Below, piece after piece: positions 16,967 to 25,184 of a stretch of 64,000 nucleotides of DNA. Each line of letters opens with the position of its first letter. Position 1 is the first letter of the stretch. Source of the DNA: Melastoma dodecandrum (Eukaryota > Streptophyta > Magnoliopsida > Myrtales > Melastomataceae). The notes beneath the pieces are model-generated. The model was not told the origin of the DNA. It saw only the letters and a list, made by a program, of their open reading frames with translations, and did not search any database. The DNA is taken from NCBI GenBank assembly GCA_029817715.1, contig JARUPY010000292.1, forward strand, positions 558,001 to 622,000, given 5' to 3'. The position numbers and the translations under genes were made by a program.

Positions 16967-17923
16967 TCACAGCAGCTTCCAGAACAGCAGGATCATGATC
17001 GCGTAGGCCGCAGCCAGAAGGAGCGCCCCCTGCAGGTCGACCCGGGCGCGTCGCTTCGGATCCGGCGACAGCCACCAGCCGAGCCGCTTGGCCGTCCACG
17101 GCACCAGTTGCGAGGTCAGCATCACGCTGAACACGTTGCCGATGAACAGCGCGATCGGGAAATCGAGCTTCAGGGTCCGGACGAGGATCGGCGTGCCGAC
17201 CAACAATCCCCACAGGAACACGGTCGGGTAGAGCGTCAGGATGACGATCATGTTCATCTTCCACGCCGCGGGCCCCTGCCCTGCCGCCGGCGCGACGTCG
17301 CGGAACCACTGCTCGAACCCGCTCTGGACCGTCCGCGCGTGGAACTCTGCGGTGAGCGGGGCCGCCTCTGCGACCAGCGCGTGGCGCTGGGGGGATGCGA
17401 GCCAAGCCTGGAGATTGGCGTCGCTGTCGAAGCGCAGGATCGCCACGAAATCCTCCTGCACGCCGGGGACCGCCGGCTCCAGGCGGTAGCCCTGCAGGCC
17501 CGGCGCCTTCATTTGCGCCGCCGCGATCTTCTGCTCCCAGCGGAGGTAGGCCGCTTCCATCCCTGGCTTCACGCGGGTGCTGATCACCGCGCTGGCCGGG
17601 GCGGTACGGGCCGCGCTGGCACCGTCCTTGACGATGTGGACATCGTCGCGGCCCACCAGCATCGACGTCGTGCCGGCGATGCGGGCCTGCCGCTCGGGGG
17701 AGGCGAGCCACGCCTTGGCGTACTCCAGGGTGGTGAAGCGCTGCAGGATCACCCAATCGACCTGCAGGGGCGGACGCGGCGGGATCAACTGTTGCTCGAT
17801 GAAGCCCGGGAACGACGCGACGATTCCGTGGGTGCCGGCCTGCCATCGGGCGAAGGCGTGGGCGCTCTCCGGGCGAACGGTCGTCTGGGTCACGATGCTG
17901 ACCGACGTTGCGGCCCCGCTCAT
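16967..17923 (-). CDS. Double ABM-domain protein with C-terminal membrane helices
   Basis: A 318-residue protein. Two antibiotic-biosynthesis-monooxygenase-type ferredoxin-like domains lie in tandem: SIVTQTTVRPESAHAFARWQAG...FPGFIEQQLIPP (about 8-105) and SAVISTRVKPGMEAAYLRWEQK...PGLQGYRLEPAVPG (about 110-205). Both end with the Fxx..LxxWLASPxR element. The C-terminal third has three membrane helices (MIVILTLYPTVFLWGLLVG, FPIALFIGNVFSVMLTSQLV, LLLAAAYAIMILLFWKLL). ABM domains often act on quinones, heme or polyketides, but no substrate can be assigned. The start MSGAATS (ATG 17923) is chosen; the upstream extension is Arg/Cys-rich and implausible. Confidence 0.75.
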   Translation of the reverse strand: MSGAATSVSIVTQTTVRPESAHAFARWQAGTHGIVASFPGFIEQQLIPPRPPLQVDWVILQRFTTLEYAKAWLASPERQARIAGTTSMLVGRDDVHIVKDGASAARTAPASAVISTRVKPGMEAAYLRWEQKIAAAQMKAPGLQGYRLEPAVPGVQEDFVAILRFDSDANLQAWLASPQRHALVAEAAPLTAEFHARTVQSGFEQWFRDVAPAAGQGPAAWKMNMIVILTLYPTVFLWGLLVGTPILVRTLKLDFPIALFIGNVFSVMLTSQLVPWTAKRLGWWLSPDPKRRARVDLQGALLLAAAYAIMILLFWKLL

Positions 17924-18550
17924 GGACGGAGGCACGCCCGTCGCGCGGTCGAACACGGCCTCCCGGGGCCTGCGGATACCGGCCGGTCGGTCCGATCGAT
18001 CCCGCGGCACGCGCGATGTCCGAAGGCGGGCAACGCACTTCGCGCCGCCCCGGCATCGAGCGTGCGGCCGGCTTCCGAGAGCGCAACATCCCGGAACGGG
18101 CACGGCGCAGCGACACAGGACAGCGGTTGCATCATCCCTCTGCCGTTCGACCCGCGGCCGTATCGCGCCCGCGTCGGTAGATCTGAGATGTCCGCCCCGC
18201 GTCAAGGCCTGTCCGATCTGTTTAGATGGCGTGCTTGTCAATACGGATGACGCCGCAGGTTCATCGTCTGACGAAGTATCTACCTTATCGATTATCAATA
18301 TAGTGCCGTGACGTGTATTTATGCTTTCGGTTCAAGTTTCGATTGCGGGCGCGTTGACGAGAGTTCGGTGTCTATGTCTATCTCGCCGGGATGGCGTGCG
18401 GTCCGAATCTCTTCAGAGTGCTGACGGTCACGGCGTCGCCGGTCCGTCGGAGCGAAGTCTGAGCGCCCTGACCCGATGGGCGTGCGGCTCACGATCGGCT
18501 GCCGCTCTCGGATACGTTCGATCAACCGGGCCTGCTGCGCAGAGGGTCAC
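17924..18550. other. Intergenic region, no gene seen
   Basis: A 627-base divergent spacer. The part around 18230-18370 is AT-richer and is the likely promoter area for the deaminase gene. No repeat or open frame of interest was found. Confidence 0.5.
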
Positions 18551-19033
18551 ATGACTGACAAGCACGAAGACTTCATGGCTCGGGCGATCGCTCTGTCCGA
18601 GAAGACCTCCCTGGTGGACAGCGCCGGCGGCGTGTTCGGCTGCGTGATCGTCCAGGACGGTCGGATCATCGCCGAAGGTGCTAACCGCGTCGTTGCGGAG
18701 AACGATCCGACCTGGCACGGGGAGATCGAGGCGATCCGCAAAGCCTGCAAGGCACAGGGCAGCTTCAAGCTCCGCGATGCGACGCTCTATACCAGCGCGG
18801 AGCCGTGCCCCATGTGCATGGCGGCCGCGTACTGGGCCGGCATCAAGCGGGTTTACTACGCCGCTCAGGTCGAGGATGCGCTGGAATATGGCGGCTTCGA
18901 CGACAGCATGATCTACGCCGAGCTCAAGAAGGATGTCGAGGAGCGTTCGATCCCGACGCAGCAGATCATGCGCGAAGAGGCCGTCGAGGTGTGGAAGAAA
19001 TACGCGCAGAAGGCCGATCGCGTCCCCTATTGA
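18551..19033 (+). CDS. guaD: Guanine-deaminase-like nucleoside/base deaminase
   Basis: A 160-residue zinc-dependent deaminase of the cytidine-deaminase superfamily. The zinc/catalytic motif is TWHGEIEAIRKAC (HGE in place of the common HAE; His and catalytic Glu retained) followed by SAEPCPMCM with both Cys ligands. The region GFDDSMIYAELKKDVEERSIP and the C-terminal VWKKYAQKADRVPY fit the small GuaD branch, in which the C-terminal tail helps close the active site. Guanine to xanthine is the likely reaction; a broader nucleoside-deaminase activity is possible. It begins at ATG 18551 and stands alone upstream of a broken FAD oxidase gene. Confidence 0.8.
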   Translation: MTDKHEDFMARAIALSEKTSLVDSAGGVFGCVIVQDGRIIAEGANRVVAENDPTWHGEIEAIRKACKAQGSFKLRDATLYTSAEPCPMCMAAAYWAGIKRVYYAAQVEDALEYGGFDDSMIYAELKKDVEERSIPTQQIMREEAVEVWKKYAQKADRVPY

Positions 19034-19071
19034 GGGGGGACGCCCGGGTCATGGCCGCAGGCCGTCGCCGC

Positions 19072-19127
19072 CCGGGTGCTCTTGTCCGGGTGCTCTTGTC
19101 CGGGCGCACTTGCCCGGACGGACTTTT
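19072..19127 (+). repeat. 14-bp tandem repeat, four units
   Basis: Two identical units CCGGGTGCTCTTGT are followed by two diverged ones (CCGGGCGCACTTGC, CCGGACGGACTTTT), all 14 bases long and in register, in the spacer just before the FAD-oxidase start. Confidence 0.85.
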
Positions 19128-19147
19128 CCGGGCTCACGGGGCGACCG

Positions 19148-20517
19148 ATGGACATTCGCGCTCTCAGGGACCTGTGCAGCGGCCCGGTGATCGGCCCGGG
19201 CGACGCGGCGTTTCCGGACGCGCTCCACGGCAACCTGTGGAACAGGTTGATCCCCGACCGGGCGCCGCAGGCCGTCGTGCAAGCCGCGTGTGAGGATGAC
19301 GTCATCGCCGCGGTGACATTCGCCCGCGCCAACGGACTGAAGGTTGCGATCCGGGGTGGCGGCCACAATTGGTGCCAGCCCACGCTGCGCCGGGGCGGCA
19401 TCCTGATCGACCTCGCGCGCTTCGACCGCATCCTGTCGCTCGACGTGGAGCGCCGCAGGGCGGTCATTCAGCCGATCATCAGCAATCGCGACCTCCAGAA
19501 GGCGCTCAACCCGCACGGGCTCGCCTTCCCGACGGGCCATTGCCCGCAGGTGAAGGTGAGCGGATACCTCCTCGGCGGCGGCATGGCCTGGAACCCCACG
19601 GTCTGGGGATACGGGGCCGACAGTCTCGCGGCTATCGAACTGGTGACGGCCCAAGGGACCCTGGTCACCGCAAGCGAGACCGAAAATGCCGATCTCTTCT
19701 GGGCCGCGCGCGGTGCGGGTTCGGGCTTCTTCGGCGTCGTGACGAAGTATGTCCTCACGCTTCATCCGCTGCCGCGAGCGATCTACGGAAGCGAATATGT
19801 CTTCCGGCTCGAAGATGCGCCGGCTGTCGGCCGCTGGCTCGGGGCCGCGGCACCGACGATTTCGCCCAGCGTCGAGCTGAGCCTGTTCCTCGTGCAGGCG
19901 CCGCCGGCGCTGCAGGACATCGCGGCGGCCCCGTCCGGCTGGGTCTGCCTGGTGACCGCCACCGCCTTCGAGGACGCACCCGACACCGCCCGAGCGGCCC
20001 TGCAACCGCTTGAACGGATCCCGCTCCCGCCTCTGTCGCGGTCGGTGGCGACGATGCGTCCGGGGCCCTCTTCCCGGACGGCGTCCGGTCCAGGGTCGAG
20101 GCGACCTATTCCAACCACAACCCCGGGGCGGTGCTGGATGCGATCCTGCCCCTATGGCCGGAGGCCCCTTCGGCGACTTCCGTCTTCCTGTTGACGATCT
20201 TCTGCGGGCCCGACGTTCCCGGTCCGCGGAAGGACATGGCCCGCTCCATGACATCCAGGATCTACGGTGGCCCCTGGACCATGTGGCGAGAGGCCGACGC
20301 TGATCAGGCCAACGCCGCGTGGCATCGCGCGATCACCGCGGCGATGAGGCCCTTCAACGTCGGATACTATATCGGCGAGTCGAACACCGTCGAGCAGCCG
20401 GAGATCGTCTCCAAGGCCTTCACCGACGAGACATGGGAGCGGCTCTGCGCACTGCGCGAGCGATACGATCCGGATCGGGTGTTCTTCGACTATTTCGACG
20501 GCCTCGCCGCGACCTGA
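19148..20517 (+). pseudogene. FAD-linked oxidase (BBE-type), frameshifted
   Basis: Begins at ATG 19148 and encodes a good PCMH-type FAD-binding domain: IRGGGHNWCQPTLRRGG, ILIDLARFDRI, GLAFPTGHCPQVKVSGYLLGGGMAW and ARGAGSGFFGVVTKY. Near 20030-20050, after PLPPLSRSV, the reading shifts: the next frame continues the same protein as GDDASGALFPDGVRSRVEATYSNHNPGAVLDAIL and ends with YDPDRVFFDYFDGLAAT, a typical berberine-bridge C-terminus. The first frame itself runs on to 20194 in Arg-rich sequence. The net change equals loss of one base or gain of two. The family oxidises sugars, alcohols or alkaloid-like substrates; the substrate is unknown. The change may be genuine decay or a sequencing error. 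Confidence 0.82.
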
Positions 20518-20671
20518 GCACGGGCGCCTTCAGCCGGACGGGACAGGGGTATCCCCTCGGACTGCCGATCCCGCCGGGCGATGCGAAGCGTGACGGTTGC
20601 GCGCGTCGCCTCGGATCCTCCGCGGCCACTCCAGCGTTCCTACCGGGTCAATTCGTCCGTGGAGGATCGCC

Positions 20672-20896
20672 GTGGGGCTTGCCGCCTTCGTCTTTTTCGT
20701 CGTCCCGTGGATGGCCGTCGCGATCTGGATGTCGCTGCGGCCGCGTAGCGTCCGGCTGGGCGCCGACGCGACCCCCTGGCGGCCGCTGACGGATTATCCG
20801 CCGCCCCAGCGGGACCAGCAGCGCGCTGCGGAGACGCACAACCTCAAGTCCGGCACCGCCCATGACGGCAAGCACGTGCCCATCGAGGTCGCATGA
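20672..20896 (+). CDS. Small single-pass membrane protein, unknown
   Basis: About 74 residues from GTG 20672, chosen because a GTGGAGGATC ribosome site lies just ahead. It has a hydrophobic helix (VGLAAFVFFVVPWMAVAIWMSL) followed by a polar, Pro/His-containing tail. A perfect 34-base palindrome follows the stop by 13 bases. No family is recognised. A longer in-frame start at TTG 20597 is less likely. Confidence 0.5.
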   Translation: MGLAAFVFFVVPWMAVAIWMSLRPRSVRLGADATPWRPLTDYPPPQRDQQRAAETHNLKSGTAHDGKHVPIEVA

Positions 20897-20909
20897 CACG
20901 GGGCTCGTG

Positions 20910-20943
20910 AGGCCGAGATCCGGGCGCGCCCGGATCTCGGCCT
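20910..20943. terminator. Perfect 34-bp palindrome, probable bidirectional terminator
   Basis: The arm AGGCCGAGATCCGGGC is followed at once by its exact complement, giving a very stable GC hairpin. It lies 13 bases after the small membrane protein gene and beside the 3' end of the minus-strand egtD remnant. No T-run follows, so function as an intrinsic terminator is inferred. Confidence 0.65.
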
Positions 20944-20949
20944 GGAGAA

Positions 20950-21540
20950 GGTGCGGGGGGAAATTGCCGCCCTCGGCCTGCCGGAGGGCCCGGGGCGTCC
21001 AGCTGCTCGCGACAGCCACCGCCCGGAACGTCTCCGCGGCTTACCTGTGCGAGGTGTCGGTCCGGACGGTTTCCGAGGCCGCCATCGAAACGGTCCGGTC
21101 GCCCGGCCGATAGCGCGCGGGCCGGATCGCCACGAGTTAGGCCTCCACCCGCACGAGGTCGGCGCACAGGCGCGCCTCGGGGCGGAAGTTGTCGCGTTCG
21201 AAGTCGGCGCCGAGTCCGCGGTCGAGCCGGGTCAGGATGTTGCCGTGGAACGCCACAAGCCCCGTCGGCCCGGCCGCAACCGGGGGAGCCGCACCGCCTT
21301 CGCGTAATCGGCGCAGGCCGGCACCAGGGCGATGTTCGGAAAATCCGGCGCCAGCCGCCGGATCGCCCCCGCCAGGTAATCGCCCGAGATGTCGATGGCC
21401 ACGTCGGTCGACGGGTCGGGCAGCGCATCGAGGCGCGTGCGGATCTCGCGGCTCGCGCCGCTGCCAGATTCCACTACGGTCACGCTCGGCGCTGCCCGGC
21501 GGGCCACGTCGGCGGCGGCCTTGTCCGCCGGTTCAGGCAC
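20950..21540 (-). pseudogene. Remnant of egtD-like histidine N-alpha-methyltransferase
   Basis: Pieces of an EgtD-type (DUF2260) methyltransferase survive on the minus strand. At 21480-21290 one frame reads TVVESGSGASREIRTRLDALP, then DVAIDISGDYLAGAIRRL and FPNIALVPACADYAKAV, the SAM-binding core. After a frame change, 21270-21135 gives LVAFHGNILTRLDRGLGADFERDNF and ARLCADLVRVEA followed by a stop. The same frame continues to ASETVRTDTSHR, a stop where the family has Tyr, then AAETFRAVAVASSWTPRAL. The N-terminal third and the central substrate-binding segment are missing. Relatives make trimethylhistidine for ergothioneine; this copy cannot be functional. Confidence 0.78.
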
Positions 21541-21625
21541 GCCCCGTCCGTCACCGGCCGCTCCGGGCGGTCGCGCGAGGCCGGACTCCGCCGCGACATG
21601 AGGGGGGCGTGCCGCTCGCGCGGTC

Positions 21626-21904
21626 TCAGTTCGCCTCCGTGTTCGTCCGCTCCGCGCCGTCCTCCGCTTCGGTACCCTCGAGGGATCTGGCGAGTTCGGT
21701 CAGCACCTCCTCGACCATGGGCGGCCAGGGGGCGTTCTCTGCATCCATGAGACGCGCGGCGCTGACCAGGGCGGTGATCTGTGCGTCGTAGACGGGGCGC
21801 CCGACGAGTTGCGCGTAGCGCACCCGTGCGGCGAGCGCCGTCGCCAGACGTTGGACCTCCGCGAGCTTCGCCTGCGGCGCGCGGATGCCCTCGCCATTGC
21901 TCAT
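21626..21904 (-). CDS. Small hypothetical protein
   Basis: A 92-residue soluble, mainly helical protein (AKLAEVQRLATALAARVRYAQLVGRPVYDAQITALVSAARLMDAEN) with an acidic tail. The start is ATG 21904. Composition looks truly coding, but no family is recognised. It lies between the egtD remnant and small exported-protein genes. Confidence 0.6.
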   Translation of the reverse strand: MSNGEGIRAPQAKLAEVQRLATALAARVRYAQLVGRPVYDAQITALVSAARLMDAENAPWPPMVEEVLTELARSLEGTEAEDGAERTNTEAN

Positions 21905-22075
21905 CCGTCATCCCCTTCGGATCCTCCGAGATCATCCTCATAGGCCATGGTTGTGGTGCCGTCAGGAGGCGCCCGGCCGGGACCGGCGGCGCTCTCCACT
22001 CGGAGCGTTGGAACTTCCGAGCCTCGGGTGCGTCGGTTTCGCACAGGCAGACGCATGCCGTTCAGGGAGCTTCAC

Positions 22076-22339
22076 ATGCGCAGATCCCCGATCCTCACGC
22101 TCGCCGCAGCCCTCAGCCTGGGCGCCGTCCCGGCCTGGGCGGATCCCGTCAGTCAGACGGGCACGGGCGGCGGCCCGGCCTCGGCCGCCAAGGCTCCGCA
22201 CACGACCGCGACCGGCCAGACCGTTCCGAATCCAGGCGCGCTCAACCCCAGCGAGACCGGCAGCATCGAGCGCCGGGATGCCACCGAGGAGCGCAACGAC
22301 GCCATCACCCGCGGCATCTGCATCGGCTGCTCGCGTTAG
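22076..22339 (+). CDS. Small exported protein, unknown
   Basis: An 87-residue protein with a clean Sec signal peptide (ILTLAAALSLGAVPAWA) and a mature part rich in Thr, Gly, Pro and Asn, ending ITRGICIGCSR with two Cys. Start ATG 22076 is preceded by GGGAGC. It has the same architecture as the protein at 25952-26212 (signal plus Pro/Thr/Gly-rich tail). No known family. Confidence 0.65.
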   Translation: MRRSPILTLAAALSLGAVPAWADPVSQTGTGGGPASAAKAPHTTATGQTVPNPGALNPSETGSIERRDATEERNDAITRGICIGCSR

Positions 22340-22458
22340 CGCATCGCCTCGGCCGGCGGCGCTTCGCGACGACCAGCCGAGCGCAGTCCACTCTTGAAGA
22401 CCGGCGCCCGCCCGACCAGATCTGTCGTCCCACCCACACCACGGACAGGAGCAGACGC

Positions 22459-22647
22459 GTGGCGAACGAAGCTGTCGATCAGGCGACAGAGAAGACCTAT
22501 TTCGGCCTGACACTATCCCAGCATGCGGAGCGGATCAGGAAACTGGCGACGGAGCGCGGATTGACCGGCGAGGTCTTCGATCGCGTGACCGCCCAAGCCG
22601 TAGCGATGATCCCGACCATCCGGTTGACCGAGGTGGCGCAGCGCTAG
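22459..22647 (+). CDS. Small hypothetical protein (62 aa)
   Basis: Starts at GTG 22459 behind a good GGACAGGAGC ribosome site and encodes a helical, soluble 62-residue protein (TLSQHAERIRKLATERGLTGEVFDRVTAQAVAMIP). A perfect 12-bp-arm hairpin follows the stop, supporting a real transcription unit. No family is recognised. Confidence 0.6.
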   Translation: MANEAVDQATEKTYFGLTLSQHAERIRKLATERGLTGEVFDRVTAQAVAMIPTIRLTEVAQR

Positions 22648-22658
22648 AGCCGGACGCG

Positions 22659-22698
22659 GCGCAGGTCCCCGCTCCCGAGCAAGATAGGGGACCTGCGC
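22659..22698 (+). terminator. Hairpin with perfect 12-bp arms
   Basis: Arms GCGCAGGTCCCC and GGGGACCTGCGC enclose a 16-base loop, 12 bases after the stop of the 62-residue gene. Terminator role inferred; no T-run. Confidence 0.65.
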
Positions 22699-22920
22699 GC
22701 TCTGCCGCCAGCGGCGGCGCAAAGCGGCGGTGTGTGAACGTCGTAGCCTCTGCCGGGGGCGGTAGGACGCGGGGGGAGGTCTGGACCGCCAAACGCGGGA
22801 ATGGGTTGCGGGCACGCTTCAGAACGGTGATAGCCGGTCCCACGCCGACAATCCGTACCGGGCCAGAGGCTTCGCCGCCCGAAACGTCGGCTGGCCGTCG
22901 CGCATCTGCCGAGACATCGC

Positions 22921-23160
22921 TCACCGCTCGGCGCGGAGACTGTTGATGATGCGGCTCGCGATCTTGCGCACGGCCGCATCGTCCCGTGCCTCACCCTTGT
23001 CCCAGAGATGGTCCAGGCTGCCGTCGAGCTCGTCCAGCAGCTCCGGATGACGCTCGGCGAGGAAGCGGATCGTCCCGAACAGCAGGTGCTCGGTCGCCAT
23101 TTCCCGGCGCCGAGCCTCGACGACCGGATCCAGGTTCGGGGCGTGATGCGGCTCTGTCAT
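22921..23160 (-). CDS. Small hypothetical protein (79 aa)
   Basis: A charged soluble protein from ATG 23160 with a repeated His/Leu/Asp-rich helical middle (LLFGTIRFLAERHPELLDELDGSLDHLWDKGEA) and a C-terminal helix (VRKIASRIINSLRAER). It looks coding by composition. No family is recognised. Confidence 0.6.
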   Translation of the reverse strand: MTEPHHAPNLDPVVEARRREMATEHLLFGTIRFLAERHPELLDELDGSLDHLWDKGEARDDAAVRKIASRIINSLRAER

Positions 23161-23343
23161 GGAGGCGCAACGATCCTCCGGCCACCCGGTTCAGGGGGGT
23201 CGGCGCGGTGCGACGCCGCGGTGACAGGTCTCCGCATCGGCATCGCTGCGGCCCAGGCCGGCGTGACGCCGCCTCGGCTCGTCGCCTGCAGGCCATCGCT
23301 CGAGCCGGCGCGCGATGTCCCCTGTGCCGACCGCGGCGGTCGG

Positions 23344-23673
23344 TCAGCGCCGCAGCGCGCCGATCCAGGCCGTCAGCGGTTCCACGAAGGCGGCCCAGGT
23401 CCGCGCCCAGACCGTCCCGGTCCGGCCATCCTCGGTACGACGGCCCGACATAAGCGCTGCCACCAAAGCGTCCTCGCGGGGCCTGCACTCATCGAGGGCG
23501 TTGCGCTCGTCCCCGGCGCGGCTCTGCCCGGATGGCTGACGCGTGTAGGACTCGCGCAGGCAGCGGTGCCACGCCAGTTCCAGCGCCCGCGGATCGCCCG
23601 GCGCCGGGGCGGATTCCGCCGGAGCGGTGACCAGGACGAGCGTCGCGGACAGGCTGAGCACCGGTATGCGCAT
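23344..23673 (-). CDS. Small exported hypothetical protein
   Basis: A 109-residue protein from ATG 23673 with a signal peptide (IPVLSLSATLVLVTAPAESA) and a mature part with two Cys (HRCLRESYTRQ, DECRPREDALVAAL) that may pair. The C-terminus ends in a Trp-rich helix (WARTWAAFVEPLTAWIGALRR). The frame is open upstream but without signal-like sequence. Unknown function. Confidence 0.55.
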   Translation of the reverse strand: MRIPVLSLSATLVLVTAPAESAPAPGDPRALELAWHRCLRESYTRQPSGQSRAGDERNALDECRPREDALVAALMSGRRTEDGRTGTVWARTWAAFVEPLTAWIGALRR

Positions 23674-23837
23674 GCCCACACTATGCCCGATTCGCGCGCC
23701 GAGCTGATAGAACAGATCGGCAACAGTGCGTGGCCGCGGCGCCCGTAAGGATTTCTGAGGGGGCTCCGTCGTTATGCTGCAGGCGGCATCGGGCATCACC
23801 GGGTGCCCGAACCGACACTGCATGCAACGGGGCTTCG

Positions 23838-24218
23838 ATGCCGAAATCGGATACGCGGCGGCTCGTCTGGATACGGATTGCGGCTTGGGTCCTGGTCGGC
23901 CTTCTCGCCGCCGTCACGCTGGTGCCGATCGGGCTCCGGCCGGTGGTGACCGCGAACCCGAGCTTCGAGCGGATCGCAGCCTTCGCGCTCGCGGGTCTGG
24001 TCATGATGATGGGCTATCCGAGGCAGTGGCTCGTGATCCTGATCGGCAGCATCCTCCTGGCCGGCGGCCTCGAAGCCGCCCAGACACTGACCAGCACGCG
24101 TCACGGCCGGTTCGAGGACTTCTTGGTCAAGGCCGGGGCGGCGATGGCCGGCGCGGCGGTCGGCCTCGTGCTCGCAGGCTTGGCCCGCTGGCGCGGGAAC
24201 AGTCCGGCGCGCGGATAA
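23838..24218 (+). CDS. VanZ-like membrane protein
   Basis: A 126-residue protein with four membrane helices (IRIAAWVLVGLLAAVTLVPIGL, IAAFALAGLVMMMGY, WLVILIGSILLAGGLEAAQTL, AGAAMAGAAVGLVLAGLARW). The RxGxxEDFLVKAGAA element before the last helix, with GLEAAQ, is the VanZ-like family signature. Such proteins are widespread and mostly of unknown function; the founding member affects teicoplanin resistance, which is not implied here. Confidence 0.7.
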   Translation: MPKSDTRRLVWIRIAAWVLVGLLAAVTLVPIGLRPVVTANPSFERIAAFALAGLVMMMGYPRQWLVILIGSILLAGGLEAAQTLTSTRHGRFEDFLVKAGAAMAGAAVGLVLAGLARWRGNSPARG

Positions 24219-24543
24219 ATGCCGGCACGACCCGATCGGCTTCCCATCGGTTCCCGGACGGGGCGCACGCCCGGGCTGCGAACCGGGGTTAACGGGTTGC
24301 GATGTTTCCGAGTGCCGACGGCTGCGTAACGACCACGCCGTCTTTCCGGGTCCTGCTCCGCGGTCCCGGAATGACGGGGTTGGCCCTTTTGAGATCGAGC
24401 CAAGTCTCGTTGACCCGAGTTCGGATCCCTCAGGCGCTCGCGCCCATGATCGACGGCGCGGAACCCTTGGCGGCGTCGCGCGCGCCCGGAAACCGTCGAG
24501 CTTCGCAAGCGTTGCCTTAAGGGGCTCTCACGCGAGGTGCTGC
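24219..24543. other. Intergenic region with repeat B
   Basis: A 325-base gap. It contains the short repeat of family B at 24343-24379; otherwise nothing gene-like. Confidence 0.5.
24343..24379 (+). repeat. Dispersed short repeat family B, copy 1
   Basis: Contains TTCCGGGTCCTGCTCCGCGG and CCCGGAATGACGGG; the CCGGGtCC and GGtCCCGG ends are complementary. The second copy is at 39422-39459. Confidence 0.65.
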
Positions 24544-24846
24544 ATGTTCGGCGCGGCCAAGCTCACGGGACGGTTCTGGTTTCGCAAGACGTGGACGGGC
24601 AAGCTGGTCCTGCTCGTCGAGGAGGAGAAGCCGCGGTGGCTGAGCCGCCGCGGCCCGACCAAGCTGCACTGGCGCGACGCGCGCCTCCTTGATCTGGCGG
24701 AGGCGCCTATGCGCACGCTGATGACTCTCGAACGGACCTATCGGGCGGATTTCGGATCGGGCCCGGCGCGGGCGTTGCAGGCCGTGGTTCCGCCCGGAAC
24801 GCGGGGCGCGATCGCCACGCCGGTCGGGACCGCCGCCAACACCTGA
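24544..24846 (+). CDS. Hypothetical protein (100 aa)
   Basis: Starts at ATG 24544. The first half reads like a compact folded domain with several Trp and basic residues (RFWFRKTWTGKLVLLVEEEKPRW, TKLHWRDARLLDLAEAPMRTLMTLERTY), the rest is low-complexity. A strong hairpin follows the stop by 18 bases, supporting expression. No family is recognised. Confidence 0.6.
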   Translation: MFGAAKLTGRFWFRKTWTGKLVLLVEEEKPRWLSRRGPTKLHWRDARLLDLAEAPMRTLMTLERTYRADFGSGPARALQAVVPPGTRGAIATPVGTAANT

Positions 24847-24864
24847 GTGTCGCCCGGGAAGGGC

Positions 24865-24896
24865 GCGGGCCGAGCTGGGAACTAAGCTCGGCCCGC
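24865..24896 (+). terminator. Hairpin with perfect 12-bp arms
   Basis: Arms GCGGGCCGAGCT and AGCTCGGCCCGC around an 8-base loop, just after the 100-residue gene. No T-run; terminator role inferred. Confidence 0.7.
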
Positions 24897-25184
24897 CTGC
24901 CGTTCGGCTTCAAGGCCCCCAAGCCGGAGCGACACCACAACACACCACGGCGGGGTTAACACATGCTGAATCCGCGCCGGGCGATCCTGAGCGTGCGCCG
25001 CCGGTCCGCTCGCTCCCGCGCGGGGCCGCAGGCTGTTCGCCCACGGCGGTCGATTGATCTATGTTGGTATTTGACCGCGGATCGCGTAGAGAACGACGAT
25101 AATTGGTTATATTCTGGCAGACACGGACTTGACTGGCGAGAGGAGAGGCCACGTTCATGGCGCACTCCCGCGTGAGAGGCGCCA

